Positions 33,301 to 41,766 of a stretch of DNA of 64,000 bases are shown here, piece by piece (the stretch's first letter is position 1; each line of letters starts with the position of its first letter). The notes under the pieces were generated by a model that saw only the letters and a program-made list of their open reading frames with translations, was not told where the DNA came from and did no database searches. The position numbers were made by a program, and so were the translations under genes. The stretch is from Flammeovirgaceae bacterium UBA2338 (GTDB lineage: Bacteria; Bacteroidota; Bacteroidia; Cytophagales; Cyclobacteriaceae), in the NCBI GenBank assembly GCA_002344795.1, contig DDUM01000002.1:62650-126649 (forward strand), given 5' to 3'.

Positions 33301-34475
33301 TGAAAAAAAGGGTACTCATATTAATTGGGGTGATCTTCTCCTACGCATCTTTTGCGCAGGAGAGCGATGAAAGGAAAGTGACTTTTAAAGGTTACTTAAA
33401 AAATATGGGTTCTTTCAATTATTTCAATGACGAACTGTGGGTAGAGGACTTAACACACAATCGCCTGAACTTTGCATGGTACCCTGATGAGCATTTCTCA
33501 GTATTTGTGGAATTTAGAAATCGTTTGTTTTTAGGAGATTTTGTAAGTGACATTCCAAACTATCATAAGATAATCGATTCCAACAACGATTACTTTGATC
33601 TCTCTGCCAACTTGATTAATAGTAAATCAGCACTGCTCAACGTCATGGCAGATCGGGTTTATGTTCAGTGGAATAAAAACGACTGGGAAGTAAAACTGGG
33701 GAGGCAACGAATCAACTGGGGAGTCAACCTTGCCTGGAATCCCAACGATTGGTTTAATGCCTATTCCTTTTTTGACTTTGATTATGAAGAACGCCCAGGC
33801 TCTGATGCGTTGCGTATTTCAAAATATACAGGAGTGGCATCAAGTATTGAAGTAGCAGCAAAGATGGCAGAAGATATGGATCGTTTTGTAGGTGCTGCGA
33901 TGTGGAGGATTAACAAATGGAATTATGACATGCAGTTTCTCGCTGGTTTAGCTCAGGGAGATTTAGCATTGGGAACAGGTTGGGCTGGTAATTTGGGGAA
34001 GGCAGGGTTTAAAGGAGAAGCATCCTACTTTATTCCTGTTACGGAAACTGCTGTCAATCAATCCTATGATGGTTTATTTTTGGGGGCGATTTCGGTGGAC
34101 TATTCGTTTCCCAATACATTGTATTTGAACGGATCGGTATTGTATAACTCAGTGGCAGAGCTGAATCCTTCCTTTGGGTTTTCTTTTGTCGGAGCCCGAC
34201 CTGGAAACTTTACCGTAAGAAATATTTCAAACTACCGCTGGTCTTCATTTATGCAATCCTCTTATCAGTTTACTCCACTTTTTAGCGGTGGGTTGTCTGT
34301 AATTGTTTATCCAGGCAGCAATGCCTTTTTTGTCAATCCAGCACTTACCGTTTCACTGAAACAAAACTTTGATCTGGATGTAGTAGGGCAATTATTCTTT
34401 GATGAAGATCCTCTTAATGGAGACTATGGCTCTGTTTCTCAATCTGGATTTGTCAGACTGAAGTGGAGTTTTTAA
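33300..34475 (+). CDS. Outer-membrane beta-barrel protein of the TetR/Lol-like operon
   Basis: 391-aa protein with a signal peptide (MKKRVLILIGVIFSYASFAQ) and a strand-rich body typical of an outer-membrane barrel. Motifs include VYVQWNKNDWEVKLGRQRIN followed by WGVNLAWNPNDWFNAY, which resemble the LGRQ..wWG and NPxD patterns I associate with DUF1302-like porins. It ends with an aromatic strand (QSGFVRLKWSF), as expected for barrel assembly. DUF1302 proteins often accompany LolA-like DUF1329 proteins and exporters in Proteobacteria. Co-translation with the ATPase indicates it is part of the same transport system. The family name is inferred. Confidence 0.75.
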   Translation: MKKRVLILIGVIFSYASFAQESDERKVTFKGYLKNMGSFNYFNDELWVEDLTHNRLNFAWYPDEHFSVFVEFRNRLFLGDFVSDIPNYHKIIDSNNDYFDLSANLINSKSALLNVMADRVYVQWNKNDWEVKLGRQRINWGVNLAWNPNDWFNAYSFFDFDYEERPGSDALRISKYTGVASSIEVAAKMAEDMDRFVGAAMWRINKWNYDMQFLAGLAQGDLALGTGWAGNLGKAGFKGEASYFIPVTETAVNQSYDGLFLGAISVDYSFPNTLYLNGSVLYNSVAELNPSFGFSFVGARPGNFTVRNISNYRWSSFMQSSYQFTPLFSGGLSVIVYPGSNAFFVNPALTVSLKQNFDLDVVGQLFFDEDPLNGDYGSVSQSGFVRLKWSF

Positions 34476-34478
34476 ATG

Positions 34479-34910
34479 CTAGAAATAGTACACCAACTTT
34501 TTATGCGAATCCTGAAAAGCTTCACGAATGTAAAATTGAATGGCTTTTTCACGAATTGTTCGTGTAGTCACTTCAAGCTGCAGGGCTCCCTTTTCTTTTA
34601 CTCTTTTCTTTATCTCACCCATCATTATTTTTCCAATTCCTGAGCTTCTGTATGTGGGAAGGACAAACATTTCCTGAATTTCAGCAACCTTCCCCGCATG
34701 GTGCAATAAGTTTTGAATGTGACAACTCACATAACCCATTGTAGTATTGTCTTCACAGGCTACCAAGTAAATGTAATTGGCGTTGGAGATGTTTTCGTTG
34801 TATAAGGTTTGCATAGTTTCCTTATCAAAGACTTTACCTTGCAGTTCGCAAATGAACTGGTAGACATCGGTAAAGTCTTTGACGGAAGCTTCCCTGACGA
34901 GAATGGTCAT
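34479..34910 (-). CDS. GNAT-family N-acetyltransferase
   Basis: 143-aa GCN5-related acetyltransferase. The N-terminus ILVREASVKDFTDVYQFICE starts the fold. The acetyl-CoA binding segment is EIQEMFVLPTYRSSGIGKIM (R-x-x-G-I-G, a variant of the Q/RxxGxG/A loop). The last strand region is LQLEVTTRTIREKAIQFYIR. The substrate is unknown. It converges with the outer-membrane gene four bases away and is eight bases upstream of the S9 peptidase gene in transcription order. Confidence 0.9.
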   Translation of the reverse strand: MTILVREASVKDFTDVYQFICELQGKVFDKETMQTLYNENISNANYIYLVACEDNTTMGYVSCHIQNLLHHAGKVAEIQEMFVLPTYRSSGIGKIMMGEIKKRVKEKGALQLEVTTRTIREKAIQFYIREAFQDSHKKLVYYF

Positions 34911-34918
34911 GGGACTAA

Positions 34919-36946
34919 CTATTTTTTATACTTATCGAACCATGCCAGGATGTGATCAATTTTTGTAATTAGCTGACTCGGTCTGTTGGCAATGTAGTGA
35001 TACGATCCGGGCACTTCAACCAGAGCAGTTTCGATCTTTCTGATCTTCAATGCATGATACAGTTGCTTGGCTTCTGACAGAGGGGTACGCAAATCCTCAG
35101 AACCCACCATCACCAGCGTAGGACATTGAATATTCCCCACCAACGAGATAGGAGAAAATTTCATATACGTTTCCATGTTTTCCCAAGGCTGCCCTGGAAA
35201 TCTGGAATTGGCATACCCATAGTAATTATCAGCAGTCAATGTTTTGCTGATCCAGTTCATTACGGGTTTCACTACAGCAGCTGCACGAAAGCGATTGTTC
35301 TTTCCAATCATCCATGCGCTCATAATCCCTCCAGCACTTCCACCAGTCACAAACAAATTCTGCTCATCAACAAAACCTTTTTTGATCACAGCATCCACAC
35401 CATCCATTACGTCATCGTAATCATTGCCAGGGTAATTGTGATACAACTCGTTTCCAAATTTTTCGCCATAGCTGGTGCTACCGCGTGGGTTTGGATAAAA
35501 TACAACATAGCCACCCGCTGCCAGCAGTTGCATTTCGGGTGAAAAGCGATCTCCATAGTTGGCCACAGGACCACCGTGGTTTTCTACGATCAGTGGATAT
35601 TTTTTTCCTGCTTCAAAATTGGGTGGCTTCACTATCCAACCCTGTACATCATAAGTGCCAACAGAAGCCTTCCACCAAATCTCTTCGACTTTTCCTAATT
35701 GACGGAAGTCCAAAAGGTCGCTGTTGAGTGAAGTAATCAAATTGACTTTGCTACTTCCCTTGTCAAGTATGGCCAATTCGCTGGGATGTTCGGGTGTGGT
35801 ATGCGTAAAAGCAAACTTGCCTGAATTGGAGAGGGTGAAAGATCCGCCTCCGTAAGGTCGGGCGGGGTCATCACCTCCAAGATTATTGGTAATCAAGGAG
35901 GCTTTTCCTGCCGTTGTCACGTATCCAATTTTTGTGTTTCCTTTGTCATCGTACTGAAAGTAAAGCCCTTTTCCTTCACTGTCCCAAACGGGATTGTTAA
36001 TGTCGCGATCCAGTTTGGTGTCAATCTCTTTTTTGCCAGAACCATCCAGATTCATAGTATACAATCTTGTGATTTGATAGGTCTGCGTGCGGTCATCAAA
36101 ACCCAGGTAAGCGATGGTCTTTCCGTCAGGGGAAATGGTAGGACTGTGATCTGGGCCCTTTCGTGTGGTAAGTGTCGTGAACTTTCCATCAACAACGTTA
36201 ACGGAGTAAAGTTCTGAATTGTCAAAATCGTATTCCCAATCCTCGTTGCGGTTGCCTGAAAAGATCAGTTGCTTTCCATCTTTGGACCATACAGGCGAAC
36301 TACGGTGTTGGAAATCGCCCCTTGTAATTTGTCTTGCTGTTCCACCTTCTGCTGGGATAACAAACAGATGAGCATAGCCGGGCTCCATGTACCCTGATCC
36401 ATCGGCTTCGTGCTTAAATCTGGTTGTCACCCTCGGTGCGTCTGCCCACTTGGCTCCATCAGGTTTCGCAGGAGGTTTTACCAATGACAGTTCATTGCCG
36501 GGTACATGCATGGAAAATGCAATTTGCCTGCCATCGGGTGACCAAACGAGCCCACGAGGAGAGCGGTTGAGTTGTGTCAATCGGGCCGTGTGTCCACTCT
36601 TCATCCAGTAGACATATATTTCTGCCCCCTCTCCTTTGTTACTGATATAGGCAATGCGAGTGCCATCGGGCGACCATGCAGGACTACTTTCGCCCTCATC
36701 ATTGGTGGTCAATTTTTCATGACCGGTTCCATTTGTATTGATGATCCACAATTTTCCTTCCCTCCGGTCGGTCATGATGTTCATACCGCGCCTTACATAC
36801 ACCACCTGATTTCCATCAGGTGATATTTGAGGATCAGCTACCCATTCCAATTCAAAAACATCCATTCTGCTGAAGGGAGTTTTTGTTTGTGCGCTGGCGA
36901 TACATTGAGCAAGGATGAAAAGTGTGGCGAGTACCCTGATTTTCAT
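34919..36946 (-). CDS. S9-family peptidase (acylaminoacyl-peptidase / DPP-like)
   Basis: 675-aa secreted serine peptidase of the prolyl oligopeptidase clan. The signal peptide is MKIRVLATLFILAQCIASAQ, starting at ATG 36946. An N-terminal seven-bladed propeller carries SPDG-type turns (AWSPDGTRIAYISNKGEGAE, VWSPDGRQIAFS, TISPDGKTIAYLG). The C-terminal alpha/beta-hydrolase has the catalytic Ser in VTGGSAGGIMSAWM, Asp in VGSEDLRTPLSEA and His in GSYHYIANRP. It probably releases short peptides in the periplasm or outside the cell. Family and catalysis are clear; the peptide specificity is not. Confidence 0.94.
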   Translation of the reverse strand: MKIRVLATLFILAQCIASAQTKTPFSRMDVFELEWVADPQISPDGNQVVYVRRGMNIMTDRREGKLWIINTNGTGHEKLTTNDEGESSPAWSPDGTRIAYISNKGEGAEIYVYWMKSGHTARLTQLNRSPRGLVWSPDGRQIAFSMHVPGNELSLVKPPAKPDGAKWADAPRVTTRFKHEADGSGYMEPGYAHLFVIPAEGGTARQITRGDFQHRSSPVWSKDGKQLIFSGNRNEDWEYDFDNSELYSVNVVDGKFTTLTTRKGPDHSPTISPDGKTIAYLGFDDRTQTYQITRLYTMNLDGSGKKEIDTKLDRDINNPVWDSEGKGLYFQYDDKGNTKIGYVTTAGKASLITNNLGGDDPARPYGGGSFTLSNSGKFAFTHTTPEHPSELAILDKGSSKVNLITSLNSDLLDFRQLGKVEEIWWKASVGTYDVQGWIVKPPNFEAGKKYPLIVENHGGPVANYGDRFSPEMQLLAAGGYVVFYPNPRGSTSYGEKFGNELYHNYPGNDYDDVMDGVDAVIKKGFVDEQNLFVTGGSAGGIMSAWMIGKNNRFRAAAVVKPVMNWISKTLTADNYYGYANSRFPGQPWENMETYMKFSPISLVGNIQCPTLVMVGSEDLRTPLSEAKQLYHALKIRKIETALVEVPGSYHYIANRPSQLITKIDHILAWFDKYKK

Positions 36947-37075
36947 GGCTATTCTTTGGTTGGTATAACAGTAATTCACAATCAAACCAATGTAAGAATT
37001 TGCTAAATGATATGGAAGCCAACTTTGCTCGGTGGTTGCCGGAGCAGGGCGAACGCCAAAAGCCTGAAAACAGAA

Positions 37076-37096
37076 AAAGCCGGTATTACCGGCTTT
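37076..37096 (-). terminator. Rho-independent terminator of the cold-shock gene
   Basis: Perfect 9-bp stem AAAGCCGGT (37076-37084) with ACCGGCTTT (37088-37096) and a three-base loop. On the minus strand the stem's 3' end continues into TTTTT. It lies 24 bases past the cold-shock gene's stop. Confidence 0.85.
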
Positions 37097-37119
37097 AATG
37101 AATAATAATAGCTAGAATG

Positions 37120-37581
37120 TTATTCTGGCTTAATCAATTTTACATTGACAGCAGAAGGGCCTTTCTGTCCCATTTCCACCTCAAAAGTTACTTTGTCTTT
37201 TTCCTGGATAGGCTCACTAAGAGCATTGATATGTACGAAAACACTATCCTGTGATTCGGTGTCTTTGATAAACCCGTATCCTTTGGCATCGTTGAAAAAC
37301 GTAACACTTCCTTTTCTAATTAAATCAGCTGGATCTATAGGTGCCTGTTTGGGAATGCTCACCTCAATATCTTCGAGTTTTACAGCTACTTTTTTCTTTA
37401 AGGGATCTGGAGGAGTGGAGGTAATGTTGCCAAATTCGTCTACATAGGCCAACATATCGTCAAGGCTGCTTTTAGTAGGATTAGACTTTCTTTCCTGCAT
37501 TTTTTGCTCTTTGTCGTCTCTTTTCTTTTGCTTTTTCTTCTCTTTTTGTTTTTTGTTCCAGGTCTCCTGCGATTTTCCCAT
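37120..37581 (-). CDS. Cold-shock domain protein with charged N-terminal extension
   Basis: 153-aa RNA-binding protein. The C-terminal cold-shock domain (from GSVTFFNDAKGYGFIKD) has RNP1-type KGYGFI and RNP2-type SVFVHI motifs. The N-terminal 40 residues are highly basic and helical (KKQKEKKKQKKRDDKEQK), a form common in Bacteroidota. A proline-containing linker follows. It probably chaperones RNA. The gene is a single unit with its own promoter near 37669, a leader of about 80 bases and a terminator at 37076-37096. Confidence 0.93.
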   Translation of the reverse strand: MGKSQETWNKKQKEKKKQKKRDDKEQKMQERKSNPTKSSLDDMLAYVDEFGNITSTPPDPLKKKVAVKLEDIEVSIPKQAPIDPADLIRKGSVTFFNDAKGYGFIKDTESQDSVFVHINALSEPIQEKDKVTFEVEMGQKGPSAVNVKLIKPE

Positions 37582-37668
37582 AAATTGTTTTGGTCCGTTA
37601 TTAATTGATTTAAGCTGCTTTCAAATGAAATGATGAAGGGAACCTTCCTTAAAATCAGTTGAAGGTTA

Positions 37669-37676
37669 CAAAGGTA
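37669..37676 (-). promoter_or_regulatory. Promoter -7 element of the cold-shock gene
   Basis: On the minus strand TACCTTTG matches TAnnTTTG exactly. No clean TTG lies 19-21 bases further upstream (TTC instead). It predicts a leader of about 80 bases, whose 5' part can form a 7-bp hairpin (AACCTTC with GAAGGTT, 37641-37667). Long structured leaders are usual for cold-shock mRNAs. Confidence 0.6.
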
Positions 37677-37826
37677 CGATATTTTAGGCAGTTATTGAAG
37701 GAGGATGCGCCAATTAGACCTGATACAGCAATAAATACCGCAGGGAAGTGAAATGACTTCCAATCCAATGTTTATGTTGTTATTACTTTAGATAATGCCT
37801 AAAATCGAAAACTTAAATCCTTTATC

Positions 37827-40800
37827 ATGCGACAAATATTACTCCTGATTTTTTTTGTTGGATCAATTTCAGCCATTGCCCAACCAGTTTCTCAGCAATC
37901 TTTTCAAGATCTTGAATACCGTTCCATCGGCCCTTTCAGAGCAAGCCGGACAGTAGGTGCAGTAGGCATTCCTTCACAACCCAATGTGTTCTTTATGGGT
38001 GTCAACAATGGTGGTGTTTGGAAAACGGATGATTATGGGCGTACATGGAATCCCATTTTTGATGATCAGCCTACTGGCTCCATAGGGGATATTGCCGTGT
38101 CACCTTCTAACCCCAATATTATTTATGTTGGGAGTGGTGAAGGACTTCATCGTCCAGACCTAAGCGTAGGGGATGGTATTTTTAAATCAATAGATGGGGG
38201 TAAAACATGGTCGCACGTAGGACTCAATGATGTTCAGCAAGTGGGCAGGCTAATTGTGCATCCTAATAACCCTGATATTGTTTTTGTTTCAGGCCTGGGA
38301 CACCCTTATGGGCCCAATGAAATGCGAGGTATTTTTCGCACAACCGATGGCGGTAAAAACTGGGAAAAAGTTTTCTATATCAATCGCAATACCGGTTCTA
38401 TTCAAATCGAATTTGATCCCACCAATCCTCAAGTATTGTATGCCAACATGTGGGAACACCTGGAAGGACCATGGGAAAACGCAGCTTTCTCCGGACCGAA
38501 TAGTGGATTGTATAAGTCTACCGATGGAGGTTCGACATGGCGCCAACTTACCACAGGGTTACCAGGTGCTGAACAGGGTTTAGGCAGAGTTGGATTTGGC
38601 ATTTCCCAAAGCAATCCTAAGCGATTATTTGCTACAGTGGATGCGAAAGTAAATGGTGGAATTTATAGGAGTGATGATGCTGGCGAGAGTTGGACATTAA
38701 TTCATACAGACAGAAGACTGTGGGGAAGGGGTGGTGACTTTGGCGAAATACGTGTGCATCCAAAAGATGAGAACACGGTATTTGCTGCCAACGTTGCTGC
38801 TTATAAATCAACTGATGGTGGGAAAACCTGGTGGTCGTTCAAGGGAGCGCCTGGTGGTGATGACTATCACAGACTGTGGATCAACCCAGAGCATCCGGAC
38901 ATCATGTTCTTCGCGGTTGATCAGGGAGCAACCATTAGTGTCAACGGAGGTAAGACCTGGAGCAGTTGGTTGAATCAACCTACTTCTCAAATGTATCACG
39001 TGGCTACTGATAACTCATTCCCGTATTGGGTGTATGGTGGTCAACAAGAAAGTGGAGCCATTGGTACTGCCAGCCGTGGTGACGGTGGACAGATTTCGAT
39101 GCGCGATTGGATGGGTATTGGTAATGATGAGTATGCTACCATCGCGCCAGATCCCAAAAACCCTGACATTATCTATGGTGGCCGGGTAATGAAGTTCAAC
39201 AAAAAAACAGGTCAATCACAAAACGTAGCACCGGAAGCATTGCGTTCTGGTAAATACAGAATGTTGCGCACATTGCCTTTGTTATTCCATCCTGCAGATC
39301 CCAACATGTTATTGTTGGGCACCAACGTTTTGTGGAAAACGATGAATGGAGGCCAGCAGTGGGAAATCATTAGTCCTGATCTTACACGCAAGCAACCGGA
39401 AGTACCGGAAAGTGTAGGTGATTTTAAAACAAAAGAAATGGAGACCATGCCTCAGCGCGCCATAATATACGCTGTCAGTGCATCGGCCCTGGATGTAAAC
39501 ACCATTTGGGCAGGTACTGATGATGGGTTAATACATATTACAAAGGATGGTGGTAAGAACTGGAAGGACGTAACACCTCTTGCAATGAAGTCGTGGGACA
39601 AGGTATCGATCATGGATGCGGGGCACTTTGATGTGAATACCGCGTATGCTGCCATTAACGCGATTCGTAAAGACGATATGAAGCCACACATTTTCCGCAC
39701 GCATGATGGCGGAGCTACATGGAAGGAAATTGTGAAAGGAATGAACCCAATGGGACCTGTGAATGTGGTAAGAGAAGACCCTAAACAAAAAGGATTATTG
39801 TTTGCAGGGACAGAACGTGAAGTGTATTTCTCCATTGACGATGGAGAGAACTGGCAATCCTTGCGTATGAATATGCCTGCTACATCTATCAGGGATTTGG
39901 TTATTCATGAAGATGACCTGGTGATTGGTACCCATGGTCGATCCATCTGGATCATGGATAATATCAATCCATTGCGTGAGCAAGCCAAAGCAGCGGCAGC
40001 TGAAAAAGCATATTTGTTCAGCTCACCCGTAACTATTCGCGTACGCGATAATATGTTTTTGGATACGCCTATTCCTCCTGAAGAACCAACAGGAAAAAAT
40101 CCTCCCGATGGTGCTATACTTGATTACATGCTCAAGCAGAATGCAAGCGAAGTAACGCTTGAAATTGTGAACAATGGCGGAGAGGTTGTTCGTAAATATT
40201 CCAGCAAAGACAAACCTGAAGTATTGGATACCGCTTCCATGCAGTACCCCACCTATTGGTTCAGGCCAGCACAAAAAATAGAAACTACGACAGGTCACCA
40301 CCGCTTCATTTGGAATTTGCGTTATGCGCCTCCAGTGGGATCCATTCGTCAACATTCTATTTCTGCCGTGTACCAAAATACACCCACCGGACCTCAAGGG
40401 CCTTTTGTAATGCCAGGAAAATATACGGTGCGTTTGACGGTAGATGGAAAGACGATGGAACAGCCACTGGAAATAAAAATGGATCCACGTGTGAGTATAA
40501 ATGCGTCTGACTTAAAGGCTCAATTTGATTATTCGATGGAGTGTTACAAAGCGTATCATGAGTTGCAAGCCATGCGTGAGTCGGTGGAAGCGCAATTGAA
40601 TGGAAAGAAAAAACTAAAGAAAGCACAATACACGGCTTTGCGTGATATGGTAGGAGAGGGTGCTCCGGAGAATCCGGATATCATTTATGGTAGTATTACC
40701 GAACGCCCCAATGAAACCATAGTAGGGTTGCAAGACAAGTTTTTACACATGCAACTGGTATTTCAAAATGCGGATGTAAAGCCAACATCGCAAGCGATAA

Positions 40801-40865
40801 GTGGATTGAAAAGACTTCAAGAAATCAAAGCAGAGATCGAGAAGAAGAGAGCGGAACTGAAATAG
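37827..40865 (+). CDS. Secreted BNR/VPS10-like beta-propeller protein
   Basis: 1012-aa exported protein with a signal peptide (MRQILLLIFFVGSISAIAQ). The first 730 residues form sortilin/VPS10-like propellers marked by Asp-box repeats: KTDDYGRTWNP, KSIDGGKTWSH, RTTDGGKNWEK, KSTDGGSTWRQ, RSDDAGESWT, KTMNGGQQWE, RTHDGGATWKE, FSIDDGENWQS. The C-terminal part (about 760-1012) is strand-rich and ends in a helical region (EMQ-free, KRLQEIKAEIEKKRAEL). Such proteins are often annotated as glycosyl hydrolases with BNR repeats, but no catalytic residues are evident, so binding or scaffolding is equally likely. It is a single transcription unit. Confidence 0.85.
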   Translation: MRQILLLIFFVGSISAIAQPVSQQSFQDLEYRSIGPFRASRTVGAVGIPSQPNVFFMGVNNGGVWKTDDYGRTWNPIFDDQPTGSIGDIAVSPSNPNIIYVGSGEGLHRPDLSVGDGIFKSIDGGKTWSHVGLNDVQQVGRLIVHPNNPDIVFVSGLGHPYGPNEMRGIFRTTDGGKNWEKVFYINRNTGSIQIEFDPTNPQVLYANMWEHLEGPWENAAFSGPNSGLYKSTDGGSTWRQLTTGLPGAEQGLGRVGFGISQSNPKRLFATVDAKVNGGIYRSDDAGESWTLIHTDRRLWGRGGDFGEIRVHPKDENTVFAANVAAYKSTDGGKTWWSFKGAPGGDDYHRLWINPEHPDIMFFAVDQGATISVNGGKTWSSWLNQPTSQMYHVATDNSFPYWVYGGQQESGAIGTASRGDGGQISMRDWMGIGNDEYATIAPDPKNPDIIYGGRVMKFNKKTGQSQNVAPEALRSGKYRMLRTLPLLFHPADPNMLLLGTNVLWKTMNGGQQWEIISPDLTRKQPEVPESVGDFKTKEMETMPQRAIIYAVSASALDVNTIWAGTDDGLIHITKDGGKNWKDVTPLAMKSWDKVSIMDAGHFDVNTAYAAINAIRKDDMKPHIFRTHDGGATWKEIVKGMNPMGPVNVVREDPKQKGLLFAGTEREVYFSIDDGENWQSLRMNMPATSIRDLVIHEDDLVIGTHGRSIWIMDNINPLREQAKAAAAEKAYLFSSPVTIRVRDNMFLDTPIPPEEPTGKNPPDGAILDYMLKQNASEVTLEIVNNGGEVVRKYSSKDKPEVLDTASMQYPTYWFRPAQKIETTTGHHRFIWNLRYAPPVGSIRQHSISAVYQNTPTGPQGPFVMPGKYTVRLTVDGKTMEQPLEIKMDPRVSINASDLKAQFDYSMECYKAYHELQAMRESVEAQLNGKKKLKKAQYTALRDMVGEGAPENPDIIYGSITERPNETIVGLQDKFLHMQLVFQNADVKPTSQAISGLKRLQEIKAEIEKKRAELK

Positions 40866-40890
40866 TTGTTATTTGTAAGTTATAAGAACA

Positions 40891-40919
40891 GCCAGACTCG
40901 AAAGGGTCTGGCTTTTTTT
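40891..40919 (+). terminator. Rho-independent terminator of the propeller gene
   Basis: Stem GCCAGAC (40891-40897) with GTCTGGC (40906-40912), followed by seven T (40913-40919). It lies 25 bases past the stop codon. Confidence 0.88.
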
Positions 40920-41032
40920 GTGTTCAATGAGGGTTATGTCCAGAGCCACTCATAGTGGACAAACTCTTTCCAGTATGCCCGTTTAAACTATCTTGATCAT
41001 TATTTCTTTGTTTGGAGTGAAATTTGGGTGCA

Positions 41033-41052
41033 GTCAGGTCTTCCGACCTGAC
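41033..41052. repeat. REP-like hairpin, left flank of the transposase
   Basis: GTCAGGTCTTCCGACCTGAC is a perfect 8-bp palindromic stem with a TTCC loop. It lies 64 bases before the transposase gene. The same 20 bases, with one change, recur in opposite orientation just after the gene (41672-41691). Confidence 0.85.
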
Positions 41053-41115
41053 CAGCCGGACTCTGAATCAAACTCACAACTTCTATTTATTAAATAAAAT
41101 AGCGAAATTCATAAT

Positions 41116-41666
41116 ATGGGTTTACGCGGCCGCACACAGTTTCTGGACAAGAATTGTTTCTTTGTCACAACAACTTGCTGCAAGTGGTATCATTTACTAG
41201 CCATGGATTCATGTAAAAATATTGTTATAGAGAGCATCAATTTTGTAAATAAAAAATATGAAACTGATATTCTTGGTTATGTAATAATGCCTAACCATAT
41301 CCACTTGATCATCTATTTCAAACAGAAGAACGAGCTTTCAAACTGGATGCGTGATATGAAAAGTTTACAGCTGTCATGATCAGAAAGGAAATTGAAATTA
41401 CCAGGCAGTTTGAGTTACTAGAAAAGCTACGTGTTCAGGGACCGAAGAGACAAGTATTCAAAATCTGGGAAGATCGATTTGATGATTTGTTTTTAGAAAG
41501 TACCGGGTTACTCGAGGTTAAGTTGAATTACATCCATTTAAACCCTCTACAAGAACATTGGAATTTGGTAGATAGGCCTGAAAAGTGGAAGTACTCCAGT
41601 GCTTCATTTTATGAGTTAGGAGAACAAGGTATTTTACCTGTGACGGATTACCGCGAGTACTTTTGA
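41116..41666 (+). pseudogene. REP-associated tyrosine transposase (Y1/IS200-like), frameshifted
   Basis: Two adjacent reading frames together make one complete transposase of the REP-associated (RAYT, Y1_Tnp) family. Frame 1 (41116-41379) has the start (RTQFLDKNCFFVTTTC) and the HUH metal motif in GYVIMPNHIHLIIYF. Frame 2 gives the rest, including FTAVMIRKEIEI, RFDDLF and the nucleophile-region YIHLNPLQEHWNLV. The frames join at an A run (41359-41362): one extra A would restore DMKKFTAVMIRKEIE. It may be a disabled copy, a sequencing error, or a slippage-expressed gene. Hairpins of one repeat family flank it on both sides, which are its likely targets. Confidence 0.85.
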
Positions 41667-41697
41667 TTGGTGTCAGGTTGGAAGACCTGACACCAAT
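41666..41697. repeat. REP-like hairpin, right flank of the transposase
   Basis: A perfect 13-bp stem: ATTGGTGTCAGGT (41666-41678) pairs with ACCTGACACCAAT (41685-41697) around TGGAAG. The stem begins at the last base of the transposase stop codon. Its core at 41672-41691 is the inverted copy of the left-flank hairpin. Confidence 0.85.
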
Positions 41698-41766
41698 AGA
41701 TTGACTAGGGTGGTGAAGATGTATATTCAAAAACTCAGTCGTTGAAAATTGAGTATTTTCACGGCT

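Noticed and set aside
40023..40626. Antisense frames within the large propeller gene
   Set aside because: They overlap each other and the conserved gene and have no recognisable domains.
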